A program made the position numbers and the translations under genes. A DNA stretch of 64,000 bases from Ralstonia pickettii (GTDB taxonomy: Bacteria; Pseudomonadota; Gammaproteobacteria; Burkholderiales; Burkholderiaceae). Where the stretch lies: the NCBI RefSeq assembly GCF_000607165.1, contig NZ_JFZG01000008.1:1-64000 (forward strand), in the 5' to 3' direction. A model generated the notes under the pieces. The model was not told the origin of the DNA. It searched no databases and saw only the letters and a list, made by a program, of their open reading frames with translations. Shown in pieces: positions 28,428 through 36,212 of this stretch. How positions within the stretch are numbered: position 1 is the first letter of the stretch; each line of letters begins with the position of its first letter.

Positions 28428-29282
28428 TTACTTGCGATAGTCGTACACGCCGCGGCCGGTCTTGCGGCCCAGGTAGCCGGCGGCCACCATTTCGCGCATC
28501 AGCATGGCCGGGCGGTACTTCGGGTCAGCAAACTCGGTGTACAGCACTTCCATCACGGCGAGCATGGTGTCCAGGCCGATCATGTCGGCCAGCGCCAGCG
28601 GCCCGATCGGGTGGTTGCAGCCGAGCTTCATGCCCTCGTCGATCTCCTCCGGCGAAGCCAAACCTTCGCCCAGCACGCAGAACGCCTCGTTGATCATCGG
28701 GCACAGGATGCGGTTGACGACAAAGCCCGGGCTGTTCTTGACCGTGATCGGCGTCTTGCCGAGCTGCTTGGCCAGCGCTTCCACAGACGCATGCGTGGCA
28801 TCGCTCGTCTGCAGGCCGCGAATGACTTCGACCAGCGCCATCATCGGCACCGGGTTGAAGAAGTGCATGCCGATGAAGCGGCTCGCGTCCTGCAGCACGG
28901 CGGCCAGCTTGGTGATCGAGATGGACGACGTATTTGACGCCACGATTGCGTGCGGTGCGGCCGCAGCTTCGAGCTGCTTGAGAATCTTCACCTTCAGGTC
29001 GAAGTTCTCGGTGGCGGCTTCGATCACGAGGTCGGCGCGCTTGAGGTCGTCATAGCTGGTCGAACCGTGGATGCGTGCGAGCGCCGCAGCCTTGTCGGCT
29101 TCGGTCAGCTTTTCCTTCTTGATGAGCCGGTCCAGGCTGCCTGCCACCGTGGCAATGCCCTTCTGCACGGCGGCATCGCTGATGTCCACCATCACCACAT
29201 CCAGCCCAACCACGGCGCACGCTTGCGCAATGCCGTTGCCCATTGTTCCGGCACCGACGATGCCGACGACTTGAATTGCCAT
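28428..29282 (-). CDS. 3-hydroxybutyryl-CoA (3-hydroxyacyl-CoA) dehydrogenase
   Basis: A 284-residue single-domain NAD-dependent dehydrogenase that oxidises 3-hydroxyacyl-CoA. It has VGIVGAGTMGNGIAQA at residues 4-19 and NTSSISITKLA near 118. The catalytic histidine-containing segment is RFIGMHFFNPVPMM near 137, and GFVVNRILCPMINEA lies near 187. The length matches Hbd/PaaH-type enzymes without a fused hydratase. A TGACG-N4-CGTCA dyad lies about 90 bases upstream, shared with the liu and icmF loci, which hints at joint control of acyl-CoA metabolism. Confidence 0.9.
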   Translation of the reverse strand: MAIQVVGIVGAGTMGNGIAQACAVVGLDVVMVDISDAAVQKGIATVAGSLDRLIKKEKLTEADKAAALARIHGSTSYDDLKRADLVIEAATENFDLKVKILKQLEAAAAPHAIVASNTSSISITKLAAVLQDASRFIGMHFFNPVPMMALVEVIRGLQTSDATHASVEALAKQLGKTPITVKNSPGFVVNRILCPMINEAFCVLGEGLASPEEIDEGMKLGCNHPIGPLALADMIGLDTMLAVMEVLYTEFADPKYRPAMLMREMVAAGYLGRKTGRGVYDYRK

Positions 29283-29373
29283 GAACTGCTCCTCGTTTGG
29301 TATTGGAATGCGAGATGGAAATGAAACAGATTGCAGAGGATAAACGACGCGGCGATGCACAGAAAAGCCTTGC

Positions 29374-29387
29374 TGACGGTAACGTCA
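29374..29387. promoter_or_regulatory. Dyad TGACG-N4-CGTCA between the hydroxyacyl-CoA dehydrogenase and LysR genes
   Basis: TGACGGTAACGTCA at 29374-29387 is a 5-base dyad with a 4-base centre. It shares the core of the palindromes at 2131 and 39601. It lies in the 176-base divergent intergenic region, so it could act on either gene. The link with acyl-CoA genes at all three places favours the dehydrogenase. Confidence 0.5.
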
Positions 29388-29458
29388 CATTCCACCGGAT
29401 CGCCGTATGATGGCCGGCGTCGCGCCGCTCTCTCATCTCAGGCGCAAGGACGCTGGAA

Positions 29459-30391
29459 ATGGACCGTTTTCTCAGTATTGAAGCCTTCGTGCGCGTGGCA
29501 GAAACGCGCAGCTTTGCCGAGGCCGCACGTCAGCTGGGCGTGACCAACTCGGTGGTCACCAACCGCGTGCAGCAACTGGAGCGCTTTATCGAAGCGCCGC
29601 TGTTTCACCGCAGCACGCGGCACGTGCGTCTTTCCGAAGTGGGCGAAACCTACTACAAGCAATGCGCCGAAGCCGTCTGCATGCTGACGGACCTGACCGA
29701 CCAGATGCGCGGCCTGCGCGCCACCCCCGCCGGCAAGCTGCGCATCCGCATGCTGCCCGGGTACGCGCTCAGCCACTTTGCCGAGCCGCTGGCCAGGTTC
29801 GGGGCGCAGTACCCCGATATCCAGCTCGACGTGGTGGTCGACGACAGCGTGGTCGACCCGATTGCCGAGGGGTTCGACGTGGCGTTTCAGATCTTCCCGC
29901 CGATCAACGATTCGCTGATCGAGCGGCGCCTGTTCACACTGCGGCGCATGTTCTGCGCCACCCCCGCGTACGTCGAGGAGTACGGCATGCCGCAGCAGCC
30001 GGCCGATCTGCTGCAGCATTCGCTGGCGCTGTACTCCGGCTACCCGACCCGCAAGCGCTGGGTGTTCTCGCGCAACGGCGAGGCCAGCGCTGCGATGGAC
30101 CTGCCCGAGCAGGTGCGCTCGAATTCAGTGCATCTGCTGCGCGACTACGCTCTCACCAGCGCCGGCATTGCCTGCCTGCCCACCCTCGTCATCAGCGACG
30201 ATCTGGTCGCCGGCCGCCTCGTACCCGTGCTTGCGGACTACGACCTGACACCGCTGCACTTCTCCGCCGTGTATCCGGCGACGCAGCGCCAGGCCGTCAA
30301 GGTGTGCGCATTGATCGATTGCCTCGCCAGCTACCACGCTGGCGAGCCGGCATGGGACACGCCTTTGCTCGAGCGCGGCTGGGTCCGCTAA
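29459..30391 (+). CDS. LysR family transcriptional regulator
   Basis: A 310-residue LysR regulator. The winged helix at residues 1-60 shows FVRVAETRSFAEAARQLGV and TNSVVTNRVQQLERFI. The effector domain follows, with the usual PxxLLxHxxLxYSGYPTRK-like segment near 185. It is divergent from the dehydrogenase gene and is followed in the same direction by the isochorismatase-like gene cluster after a 229-base gap. It may control either side. The ligand is unknown. Confidence 0.88.
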   Translation: MDRFLSIEAFVRVAETRSFAEAARQLGVTNSVVTNRVQQLERFIEAPLFHRSTRHVRLSEVGETYYKQCAEAVCMLTDLTDQMRGLRATPAGKLRIRMLPGYALSHFAEPLARFGAQYPDIQLDVVVDDSVVDPIAEGFDVAFQIFPPINDSLIERRLFTLRRMFCATPAYVEEYGMPQQPADLLQHSLALYSGYPTRKRWVFSRNGEASAAMDLPEQVRSNSVHLLRDYALTSAGIACLPTLVISDDLVAGRLVPVLADYDLTPLHFSAVYPATQRQAVKVCALIDCLASYHAGEPAWDTPLLERGWVR

Positions 30392-30506
30392 CTGCCGCGT
30401 GCGCCGAATCCCACGACCGGCGCGCGTATCCAGGGTACCGATGGAATGTTTCGGGAAGTCGCGACGATTGTTCGGCAATCGCAAAAACTGCACTCGCCGA
30501 TTGAGC

Positions 30507-30525
30507 GTTGCGCCCGGTACGCAAC
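30507..30525. promoter_or_regulatory. Dyad before the isochorismatase-like gene
   Basis: GTTGCG (30507-30512) and CGCAAC (30520-30525) form a perfect dyad with a 7-base centre. It is about 95 bases upstream of the isochorismatase-like ATG, in the 229-base gap after the LysR gene. The spacing resembles LysR-type boxes. No clear sigma-70 promoter was found beside it, so this is tentative. Confidence 0.35.
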
Positions 30526-30620
30526 TTCCTATCATGGTTGGGCCGTTGATCGCGCCGCGCCGATGCGGCGTCAGATCTGCAGCGCCCCCCTCGCATCTCC
30601 TATCGGAACCGGATACGGCC

Positions 30621-31304
30621 ATGAATCCCAAGCTGGAAGTCCTTACCCCGCAGAACTGTCAACTGATCTTCATCGACCACCAGCCGCAAATGGCCTTCGG
30701 CGTGCAGTCGATCGATCGCCAGGTCCTGAAGAACAACACCGTCGGCCTTGCCAAGGCCGCGAAGATCTTCAACATCCCCACCACCATTACGACCGTCGAG
30801 TCGCAGAGCTTCTCGGGCTATACCTACCCGGAATTGCTCGATGTGTTTCCGGATCAGGAACTGCTAGAACGCACCTCGATGAACTCCTGGGACGACCAGA
30901 AGGTGCGCGATGCCTTGGCAAAGAACGGCCGCAAGAAGGTGGTCGTCTCGGGCCTGTGGACGGAAGTGTGCAACTGCACCTTCGCGCTATCGGCCATGCA
31001 CGATGCCGACTACGAGATCTACATGGTCGCCGACGCCTCGGGCGGCACGTCGAAGGAGGCGCACGACTACGCCATGCAGCGCATGATCCAGGCCGGCGTG
31101 GTGCCCGTGACGTGGCAACAGGTGCTGCTGGAATGGCAGCGTGACTGGGCCCACCGCGACACGTATGACGCCGTCATGAAGCTGGTCAAGGAACACTCCG
31201 GTGCCTATGGCATGGGCGTGGACTATGCCTACACGATGGTGCACAAGGCTTCGCAACGCACGGCCACGCCGCACGAGGCGCTGGCGCCCGTGGCGGCCAA
31301 CTGA
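30621..31304 (+). CDS. Isochorismatase-like (YcaC-type) cysteine hydrolase
   Basis: A 227-residue hydrolase. The catalytic set of the family is D19 in [12 protein letters not shown], a basic residue at R84 in [10 protein letters not shown], and the nucleophile C117 in [10 protein letters not shown]. YcaC relatives carry Lys or Arg at the middle position. The start is the ATG at 30621, which gives the family length. It opens a co-directional set with an alpha/beta hydrolase, XapX, DoxX and an amidohydrolase, a grouping that suggests detoxification or scavenging of amides or esters. The substrate is not known. Confidence 0.85.
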   Translation: MNPKLEVLTPQNCQLIFIDHQPQMAFGVQSIDRQVLKNNTVGLAKAAKIFNIPTTITTVESQSFSGYTYPELLDVFPDQELLERTSMNSWDDQKVRDALAKNGRKKVVVSGLWTEVCNCTFALSAMHDADYEIYMVADASGGTSKEAHDYAMQRMIQAGVVPVTWQQVLLEWQRDWAHRDTYDAVMKLVKEHSGAYGMGVDYAYTMVHKASQRTATPHEALAPVAAN

Positions 31305-31342
31305 TCGCGCTGCCGCCCCTAAAAGAAGACGCTGCTCCGGCC

Positions 31343-31374
31343 GGGCGACGCATGTGCAACCGCATGCGTCGCCC
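31343..31374 (+). other. Very stable 12-bp hairpin between two hydrolase genes
   Basis: GGGCGACGCATG (31343-31354) pairs with CATGCGTCGCCC (31363-31374) without mismatch across an 8-base loop. It lies in the 109-base gap after the isochorismatase-like gene. No T-run follows, so it is either a weak terminator or an mRNA-stabilising or processing structure. Confidence 0.55.
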
Positions 31375-31413
31375 TGTCGTCCATTCAATCAGCCACCACC
31401 CTCTCTCATTCCC

Positions 31414-32235
31414 ATGCAAACGATTACCACCCAAGACGGTACGCGTATTTTTTACAAGGACTGGGGCAGCGGCAAGCCCGTCGTCTTCTCGCACGGCTGG
31501 CCGCTCAATGCCGACGCCTGGGACGCGCAGATGCTGTTCCTGGTGCAGAAGGGTTTTCGTGTCATCGCGCATGACCGGCGCGGCCATGGCCGTTCCGACC
31601 AGCCGTCGCAGGGCAACGACATGGACACCTATGCCGACGACCTGGCAGCGCTGCTCGATGCGCTCGACATCCAGGGCGCCACGCTGGTCGGCCACTCCAC
31701 AGGCGGTGGCGAAGTCGCGCACTACATCGGCCGCCATGGCACCAGGCGCGTCGCCCGCGCGGTGCTGATCGGCGCAGTGCCGCCCATCATGCTCAAGACG
31801 GCATCCAACCCGAAGGGCTTGCCGATGGACGTGTTCGACGGCATCCGCAAGGGTGTGGCCGACAACCGCTCGCAGTTCTACCGCGATCTCGCCACGCCGT
31901 TCTTCGGCTTCAACCGGCCCGGCGCAAAGGTCTCGCAGGGCACCATCGATGCCTTCTGGGCGCAGGGCATGACCGGCGGCATTCATGGCCAGTACCTGTG
32001 CATCAAGAAATTCTCGGAGGTCGACTACACCGAAGACCTCAAGAAGATCGACGTGCCGGTGCTGTTCCTGCATGGTGACGACGACCAGATCGTGCCGATC
32101 GACGATTCGGCCAGGCTGGGCGTGGAGCTGGTGAAAAACGGCACGCTCAAGGTCTATCCGGGCGGCTCGCACGGCATGTGCGTGACCGAAGCGGACAAGG
32201 TCAACGCGGACCTGCTGGCGTTTATCACCGGCTGA
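31414..32235 (+). CDS. Alpha/beta hydrolase, non-heme chloroperoxidase-like
   Basis: A 273-residue alpha/beta hydrolase of the chloroperoxidase/arylesterase group. [15 protein letters not shown] lies near 26-40 (oxyanion region), [12 protein letters not shown] near 53, and the nucleophile S95 in [13 protein letters not shown]. The acid is near 225 (HGDDDQIVP) and the histidine near 253 (GGSHGM). The cofactor-free haloperoxidase reaction is usually a side activity of perhydrolysis, so esterase or perhydrolase is the safer reading. It starts at the ATG at 31414. Confidence 0.88.
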   Translation: MQTITTQDGTRIFYKDWGSGKPVVFSHGWPLNADAWDAQMLFLVQKGFRVIAHDRRGHGRSDQPSQGNDMDTYADDLAALLDALDIQGATLVGHSTGGGEVAHYIGRHGTRRVARAVLIGAVPPIMLKTASNPKGLPMDVFDGIRKGVADNRSQFYRDLATPFFGFNRPGAKVSQGTIDAFWAQGMTGGIHGQYLCIKKFSEVDYTEDLKKIDVPVLFLHGDDDQIVPIDDSARLGVELVKNGTLKVYPGGSHGMCVTEADKVNADLLAFITG

Positions 32236-32242
32236 CCTGGGC

Positions 32243-32269
32243 GGGCGGCGCACGTCGAGCGCGCCGCCC
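32243..32269 (+). other. 9-bp hairpin after the alpha/beta hydrolase gene
   Basis: GGGCGGCGC (32243-32251) pairs with GCGCCGCCC (32261-32269) across a 9-base loop. It begins 8 bases after the hydrolase stop and ends 28 bases before the XapX start. Only TT-C-G follows, so it is at best a weak intrinsic terminator and may instead mark a processing point. Confidence 0.4.
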
Positions 32270-32297
32270 TTCGCATTCTGGATCTGGAGCCCTCGCT

Positions 32298-32606
32298 TTG
32301 AAGCCCTACCTCATCTCCATTGGCGTCGGCATGCTGGTCGGCGTCATCTATGCGCTGCTGCACGTCCGCTCACCGGCGCCACCGGCAATTGCGCTGGTCG
32401 GGCTGCTCGGCATGCTGATCGGCGAACAGGTCGTACCGGCCGCGCAGCGCCTGCTGGCCGGCGAGCCGATCACCACGGCGTGGTTCCGCCACGAGTGCGT
32501 GCCGAAGATCACGGGCGCACCGCCCCAAGTGCCACCCGCGGCGCAACCAACGGACCTGGCCGCCACCGGCGGCTCTGGCGGCACCACGCCGCGCAACCCG
32601 AGCTGA
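32298..32606 (+). CDS. XapX domain protein, small membrane protein
   Basis: A 102-residue protein starting at TTG (32298). The XapX core begins at once with LISIGVGMLVGVIYALLHV and continues IALVGLLGMLIGEQ, two membrane segments joined by a short PAPPA-containing loop. A soluble tail of about 45 residues follows, rich in Pro and Gly. The TTG is chosen because the XapX motif starts there and no closer ATG exists. Function of XapX is unknown. The DoxX gene follows after 4 bases. Confidence 0.75.
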   Translation: MKPYLISIGVGMLVGVIYALLHVRSPAPPAIALVGLLGMLIGEQVVPAAQRLLAGEPITTAWFRHECVPKITGAPPQVPPAAQPTDLAATGGSGGTTPRNPS

Positions 32607-32610
32607 CGCC

Positions 32611-33030
32611 ATGACACGCCTTTCGCTCGACCCCTTGCACGCTGCGGCCCCTGCCGATACCGCCCTGCACGTTGGCCTGCTGTTCCTGCGCCTGACCGGC
32701 AGCGCCCTGCTGATTGCCGTACACGGGCTGCCCAAGGTGCTGCACTACAGCCAGGAACTCACGCGCATTGAAGACCCGTTCCACATGGGCGCCGCCCCCA
32801 CACTGCTGCTGGCGATCCTGTCGGAAACGCTGTGTCCGCTGCTGGTTGCGCTCGGCCTGCTCACACGCTTGGCGTGTCTGCCCATCGTCGCCACGTTGCT
32901 GGTGGCCATGCTGGTGGTGCATCCTGACTGGTCGCTTGCCGATGGGCAGTTCGGATGGATGCTGCTGATCATCTTCACCACGGTCCTGATTGCCGGACCC
33001 GGACGTTTTTCGATCTACCCCAAATACTGA
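32611..33030 (+). CDS. DoxX family membrane protein
   Basis: A 139-residue inner-membrane protein with four hydrophobic segments. The DoxX signature LFLRLTGSALLIAVHGLPKV is near residue 25, with LLAILSETLCPLLVALGLL near 68. DoxX proteins are linked with thiosulfate or sulfhydryl oxidation and oxidative stress, without a settled reaction. It sits between XapX (4 bases) and the amidohydrolase (4 bases), so all three must be co-transcribed. Confidence 0.85.
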   Translation: MTRLSLDPLHAAAPADTALHVGLLFLRLTGSALLIAVHGLPKVLHYSQELTRIEDPFHMGAAPTLLLAILSETLCPLLVALGLLTRLACLPIVATLLVAMLVVHPDWSLADGQFGWMLLIIFTTVLIAGPGRFSIYPKY

Positions 33031-33034
33031 CGCA

Positions 33035-34687
33035 ATGACCGCCGACCTCATCCTGCACAACGGCCGCATCCACACGGTCGACCGCGAACGCCCCACCGCC
33101 AGCGCCGTTGCCGTGCGTGACGGCCGCTTTGTTGCCGTGGGCGACGATGCGACCGTGATGGCCCAGCGCGGCGCCTCCACCCAGATCATCGACCTGCGCG
33201 GGCGCACCGTCATCCCCGGCCTGAACGATTCGCACCTGCACCTGATCCGGGGCGGGCTGAACTACAACCTGGAGCTGCGCTGGGAAGGCGTGCCCTCCCT
33301 GGCAGACGCGATGCGCATGCTCAAAGAGCAAGCTGCGCGCACGCCGTCGCCGCAATGGGTACGCGTGGTGGGCGGCTGGACGGAATTCCAGTTTGCCGAG
33401 CGCCGCATGCCCACGCTGGAAGAGCTGAACCAGGCCGCACCCGATACGCCCGTGTTCGTGCTGCACCTGTACGACCGGGCGCTGCTCAACCGCGCGGCGC
33501 TGCGCCAGGTCGGCTACACCAAGGACACGCCGAACCCGCCGGGCGGCGAGATCCAGCGCGACGCGTCCGGCGAGCCCACCGGCATGCTGATCGCCAAGCC
33601 CAACGCGATGATCCTGTACGCGACGCTGGCCAAGGGGCCGAAGCTGCCGCCGGAATACCAGGTCAACTCCACGCGCCAGTTCATGCGCGAACTGAACCGC
33701 CTGGGCGTGACAAGCGCCATCGACGCAGGCGGCGGCTTCCAGAACTACCCGGAAGACTACGAAATCATCCGCGAGCTGTCGGCGCAGAACCAGCTCACCA
33801 TCCGCATCGCTTACAACCTCTTCACGCAAAAACCGAAAGAGGAACTGGCCGACTTCAAGAACTGGACCGGCAGCGTGCAATACCGCCAGGGAGATGACTT
33901 CTTCCGCCACAACGGCGCGGGCGAAATGCTCGTCTTCTCCGCAGCCGACTTTGAAGACTTCCTGCAGCCGCGCCCCGACCTGCCCGAGACGATGGAACAG
34001 GAACTGGAAACCGTGGTGCGCCACCTTGTTGCGCAACGCTGGCCGTTCCGGCTGCACGCCACCTACGACGAATCGATCTCGCGCATGCTCGACGTGTTCG
34101 AGCGCGTGAACCGCGACATTCCGTTCAACGGCCTGCCGTGGTTCTTTGACCATGCGGAGACGATTTCGCCGAAGAACATCGAACGCGTGCGCGCACTGGG
34201 CGGCGGCATCGCCATTCAGGATCGCATGGCCTTCCAGGGCGAATATTTTGTCGACCGCTACGGCGCTGCCGCCGCAGAACAGACGCCACCCATCAAGCGC
34301 ATGCTGGCCGAAGGCGTGCCGGTGGGCGCCGGCACCGACGCCACGCGCGTGTCGAGCTATAACCCGTGGACGTCGCTGTACTGGCTGGCGAGCGGGCGCA
34401 CCGTGGGCGGCATGGCGCTGTATCCGGAGGGGCTGCCGCGCGAGGTGGCGCTGGAGCTGTACACGCACGGCAGCGCATGGTTCTCGGCAGACCAGGGCAA
34501 CAAGGGGCAGATCAAGGTCGGGCAACTCGCCGACCTGGCAGCGTTGTCGGCGGATTTCTTCAGCGTGCCCGAGGCCGACATCAAGACCATCGAATCGGTA
34601 CTGACGGTGGTGGGCGGCCGTATCGTCTACGGGGCAGCGGAGTTCTCCGAGTTCGGCCCGCCGCCCATTCCGGTGCTGCCGGAGTAG
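33035..34687 (+). CDS. Amidohydrolase family 3 (YtcJ-like), probably truncated by an amber codon
   Basis: A 550-residue metal-dependent hydrolase. The first metal site is in NDSHLHLIRG near residue 66, with DHAETISPKNIERV near 370 and a late aspartate in AGTDATRVSSYNP near 434. The C-terminal beta-sandwich carries LADLAALSADFFSV. The ATG at 33035 overlaps the DoxX stop region. The reading frame ends with TAG at 34685-34687, and the same frame continues open for 61 more codons; the 59 from the GTG at 34694 look coding. The domain itself is complete, so the enzyme may still work. Confidence 0.87.
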   Translation: MTADLILHNGRIHTVDRERPTASAVAVRDGRFVAVGDDATVMAQRGASTQIIDLRGRTVIPGLNDSHLHLIRGGLNYNLELRWEGVPSLADAMRMLKEQAARTPSPQWVRVVGGWTEFQFAERRMPTLEELNQAAPDTPVFVLHLYDRALLNRAALRQVGYTKDTPNPPGGEIQRDASGEPTGMLIAKPNAMILYATLAKGPKLPPEYQVNSTRQFMRELNRLGVTSAIDAGGGFQNYPEDYEIIRELSAQNQLTIRIAYNLFTQKPKEELADFKNWTGSVQYRQGDDFFRHNGAGEMLVFSAADFEDFLQPRPDLPETMEQELETVVRHLVAQRWPFRLHATYDESISRMLDVFERVNRDIPFNGLPWFFDHAETISPKNIERVRALGGGIAIQDRMAFQGEYFVDRYGAAAAEQTPPIKRMLAEGVPVGAGTDATRVSSYNPWTSLYWLASGRTVGGMALYPEGLPREVALELYTHGSAWFSADQGNKGQIKVGQLADLAALSADFFSVPEADIKTIESVLTVVGGRIVYGAAEFSEFGPPPIPVLPE

Positions 34688-34873
34688 TCGCCCGTGGCAC
34701 GCGTGCCGGGGCACTGGCGGCCGGCTGCGCCGTTGCAGCAGCAGGTGCACCAGTGCGTTGGCTCATGCTCCGTGCACGGCCATGCGCACCAGAAGGCCCG
34801 CACGGCCAACGTGCCCACGACCGACTTCCGCGGCTTCTGGGGCGCCTTCGGGTGTTCGTGCTTTGCCTTCTGA
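34688..34873 (+). other. In-frame C-terminal tail after the amber stop (Cys/His-rich)
   Basis: Directly after the amidohydrolase TAG the same frame stays open to TGA at 34871-34873. It encodes a tail with CVGSCSVHGHAHQ and ending FWGAFGCSCFAF. About 88 percent of codons from the GTG at 34694 end in G or C, as in real genes here, while the overlapping frame does not show this. The simplest reading is that TAG replaced a TGG (Trp) codon and the tail belonged to the amidohydrolase. Alternatives are read-through, a sequencing error, or a separate 59-residue protein from the GTG at 34694, which has GGAG nine bases upstream. Confidence 0.6.
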
Positions 34874-35570
34874 AACGGCGACGACTGCGACGGCAGCGCC
34901 AGCGTCGGCGCGTTTCCTGATCGCCCAGGGAACGCTGCTGGCGTTTGTCGCCGGCTATGTGGATGTGGTCGGCTTTGCGGCGTTGTTTGGGCTGTTCACC
35001 GCGCACGTTACGGGCAACTTCGTGATGATCGGCCTGGAGCTGGCGGGCTCCGGGCAAGGCGTGCTGGCCAAGCTGCTAGCGCTGCCGATGTTCGTGCTGG
35101 CCGTGGCGGCGACCAAGCTGGCCGTGACAGCGCTCACACAGCGCGGTGTGGCGCCGCTGCGGCCGCTGCTGTTCGCGCAGGCCGTGCTCCTGCTGGCGTT
35201 CATGGTGGCGGGGTTGCTGGCGCTGCCAATTCAATCGGCGGATGCACCGGCCACGATTGTTGTCGGGCTCATCGGCGTTGCAGCGATGGGCGTGCAGAAC
35301 GCCAAGGCGCGCATCGTGCTGTCGGAGCATGCACCCACGACCATCATGACCGGCAACACCACGCAGATCGTGATCGACGTGGTGGAGTTGCTGTCGCCGG
35401 GTGGTACGCAGAAGGATGTTGCGCGCACGCGATTGCGGAAGATGGTGCCGCCGCTGGCCGGGTTCGCCACGGGCGCGGTGCTGGGGGCGTTGGCGTTTGC
35501 AACGTTTTCGTTCTGGTGCGTGTTGCCGCCGGTGGGGATCTTGGTGGCCCTGGCTGTGATGCAGCGGTAG
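34863..35570 (+). CDS. DUF1275 (YoaK-like) membrane protein
   Basis: A roughly 235-residue inner-membrane protein with six hydrophobic segments. DUF1275 marks include LLAFVAGYVDVVGFAALFGL and FTAHVTGNFVMIG near the N-terminus and GVQNAKARIVLSE plus TIMTGNTTQIVID in the second half. The start is uncertain: the TTG at 34863 puts the first membrane segment at a normal distance and overlaps the amidohydrolase tail by 11 bases. In-frame upstream starts (TTG 34758, ATG 34782) would add implausible Pro/Arg-rich sequence that lies over that tail. Function of the family is unknown. Confidence 0.8.
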   Translation: MPSETATTATAAPASARFLIAQGTLLAFVAGYVDVVGFAALFGLFTAHVTGNFVMIGLELAGSGQGVLAKLLALPMFVLAVAATKLAVTALTQRGVAPLRPLLFAQAVLLLAFMVAGLLALPIQSADAPATIVVGLIGVAAMGVQNAKARIVLSEHAPTTIMTGNTTQIVIDVVELLSPGGTQKDVARTRLRKMVPPLAGFATGAVLGALAFATFSFWCVLPPVGILVALAVMQR

Positions 35571-35640
35571 GTTTTGTTTTTGTGTCGTGGATGTTTTTTG
35601 CCTACGCCGGCGGCGGGCGGGTGTGGTTCAGCCCCCCTTT

Positions 35641-35832
35641 CGTTCCCTGCCGGGACCGACTCACTTTTCTTTGTCTTGCCAAAGAAAAGTAAGCAAAAGA
35701 AAGGCGCGCCCGAGATGGCGACTTCCCCTTGAATTTATGTCGCAGAGAGGGGAAGGGAAAAACTCGCTTCGCTCAGACAGTTTCCCTTCCTTTTTCCTCT
35801 CTGCAACAGAAATTCAAGGCGCCATCTAGGGC
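35641..35832 (+). repeat. Long-hairpin intergenic repeat, copy A (subtype 1)
   Basis: The first of four related copies in the window. It begins with CCCTGCCGGG, then a hairpin at 35663-35690 (11-base stem, ACTTTTCTTTG with CAAAGAAAAGT). A second, roughly 124-base imperfect hairpin spans 35709-35832. Its nested stems are CGAGATGGCG with CGCCATCTAG, CCTTGAATTT with AAATTCAAGG, GCAGAGAGG with CCTCTCTGC, and GGAAGGGAAA with TTTCCCTTCC. The apical loop is CTCGCTTCGCTCAGACAG. Copy B, inverted, follows 132 bases later, and together they form composite element 1. Confidence 0.85.
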
Positions 35833-35964
35833 CCCAACGGCCACACCATCGAAGCACAACTGCAGTCGCAGATAGCAGCACAACGCGAAGCAAAGCGAGC
35901 AGCAACAGCAACAAGCAAGAGCCACTCGGGCACGCAGACCAACGGTTTGGTAGTTGACGTTCCT

Positions 35965-36155
35965 GCCCTAGATGGCGCCTTGAATTTTCGTAAGCGGGCG
36001 GAAAAAAGGCGGGGAACTGTCTGAGCGAAGCGAGTTTTCCCCGCCTCCGCCCGGTTACGCAAATTCAAGGAAGGGGTCGCCGTCTCGGGCGCGCATTTCT
36101 TTGCTTACTTTCTTTGGGCAAGACCAAAGAAAGTGAGTCAGCCCCGGCAGGGGAT
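35965..36155 (-). repeat. Long-hairpin intergenic repeat, copy B (subtype 2, inverted)
   Basis: Reads on the minus strand in the same order as copy A: CCCCTGCCGGGG, a hairpin of ACTTTCTTTGG with CCAAAGAAAGT, then the long hairpin. The inner stem here is GGCGGGGAA with TTCCCCGCC, and CGGGCGG with CCGCCCG, around the same CTCGCTTCGCTCAGACAG loop. It is far closer to copy C at 44788 than to its own partner A. Short reading frames inside it are products of the repeat and not credible genes. Confidence 0.85.
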
Positions 36156-36186
36156 GAAACAAGGGATGCACCACAAACAAAAAACC

Positions 36187-36212
36187 AAAACCCAAACCCA
36201 AACCCAAACCCC
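36187..36212. repeat. AAACCC hexamer tract abutting the icmF stop codon
   Basis: Four AAACCC units in a row run directly up to the icmF stop codon (CTA at 36213-36215 on this strand). Seen from icmF, the stop TAG is followed at once by a G/T-rich GGGTTT tract. It forms the outer tail of composite element 1. The tract could form a G-quadruplex on the minus strand RNA or DNA. Confidence 0.7.

Noticed and set aside
35587-36068. Short open frames of 60-80 codons (for example 35587-35829 and 35826-36068) inside the hairpin repeats
   Set aside because: They arise from the repeat sequence itself, on both strands and in several frames, and lack ribosome sites; equivalent frames at 44704-45314 have the same cause.
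35641-36155. An insertion sequence or MITE with terminal inverted repeats
   Set aside because: No transposase and no target-site duplication could be seen; the symmetry is explained by two inverted hairpin-repeat copies, and the outer ends are A/C- or G/T-rich tails.
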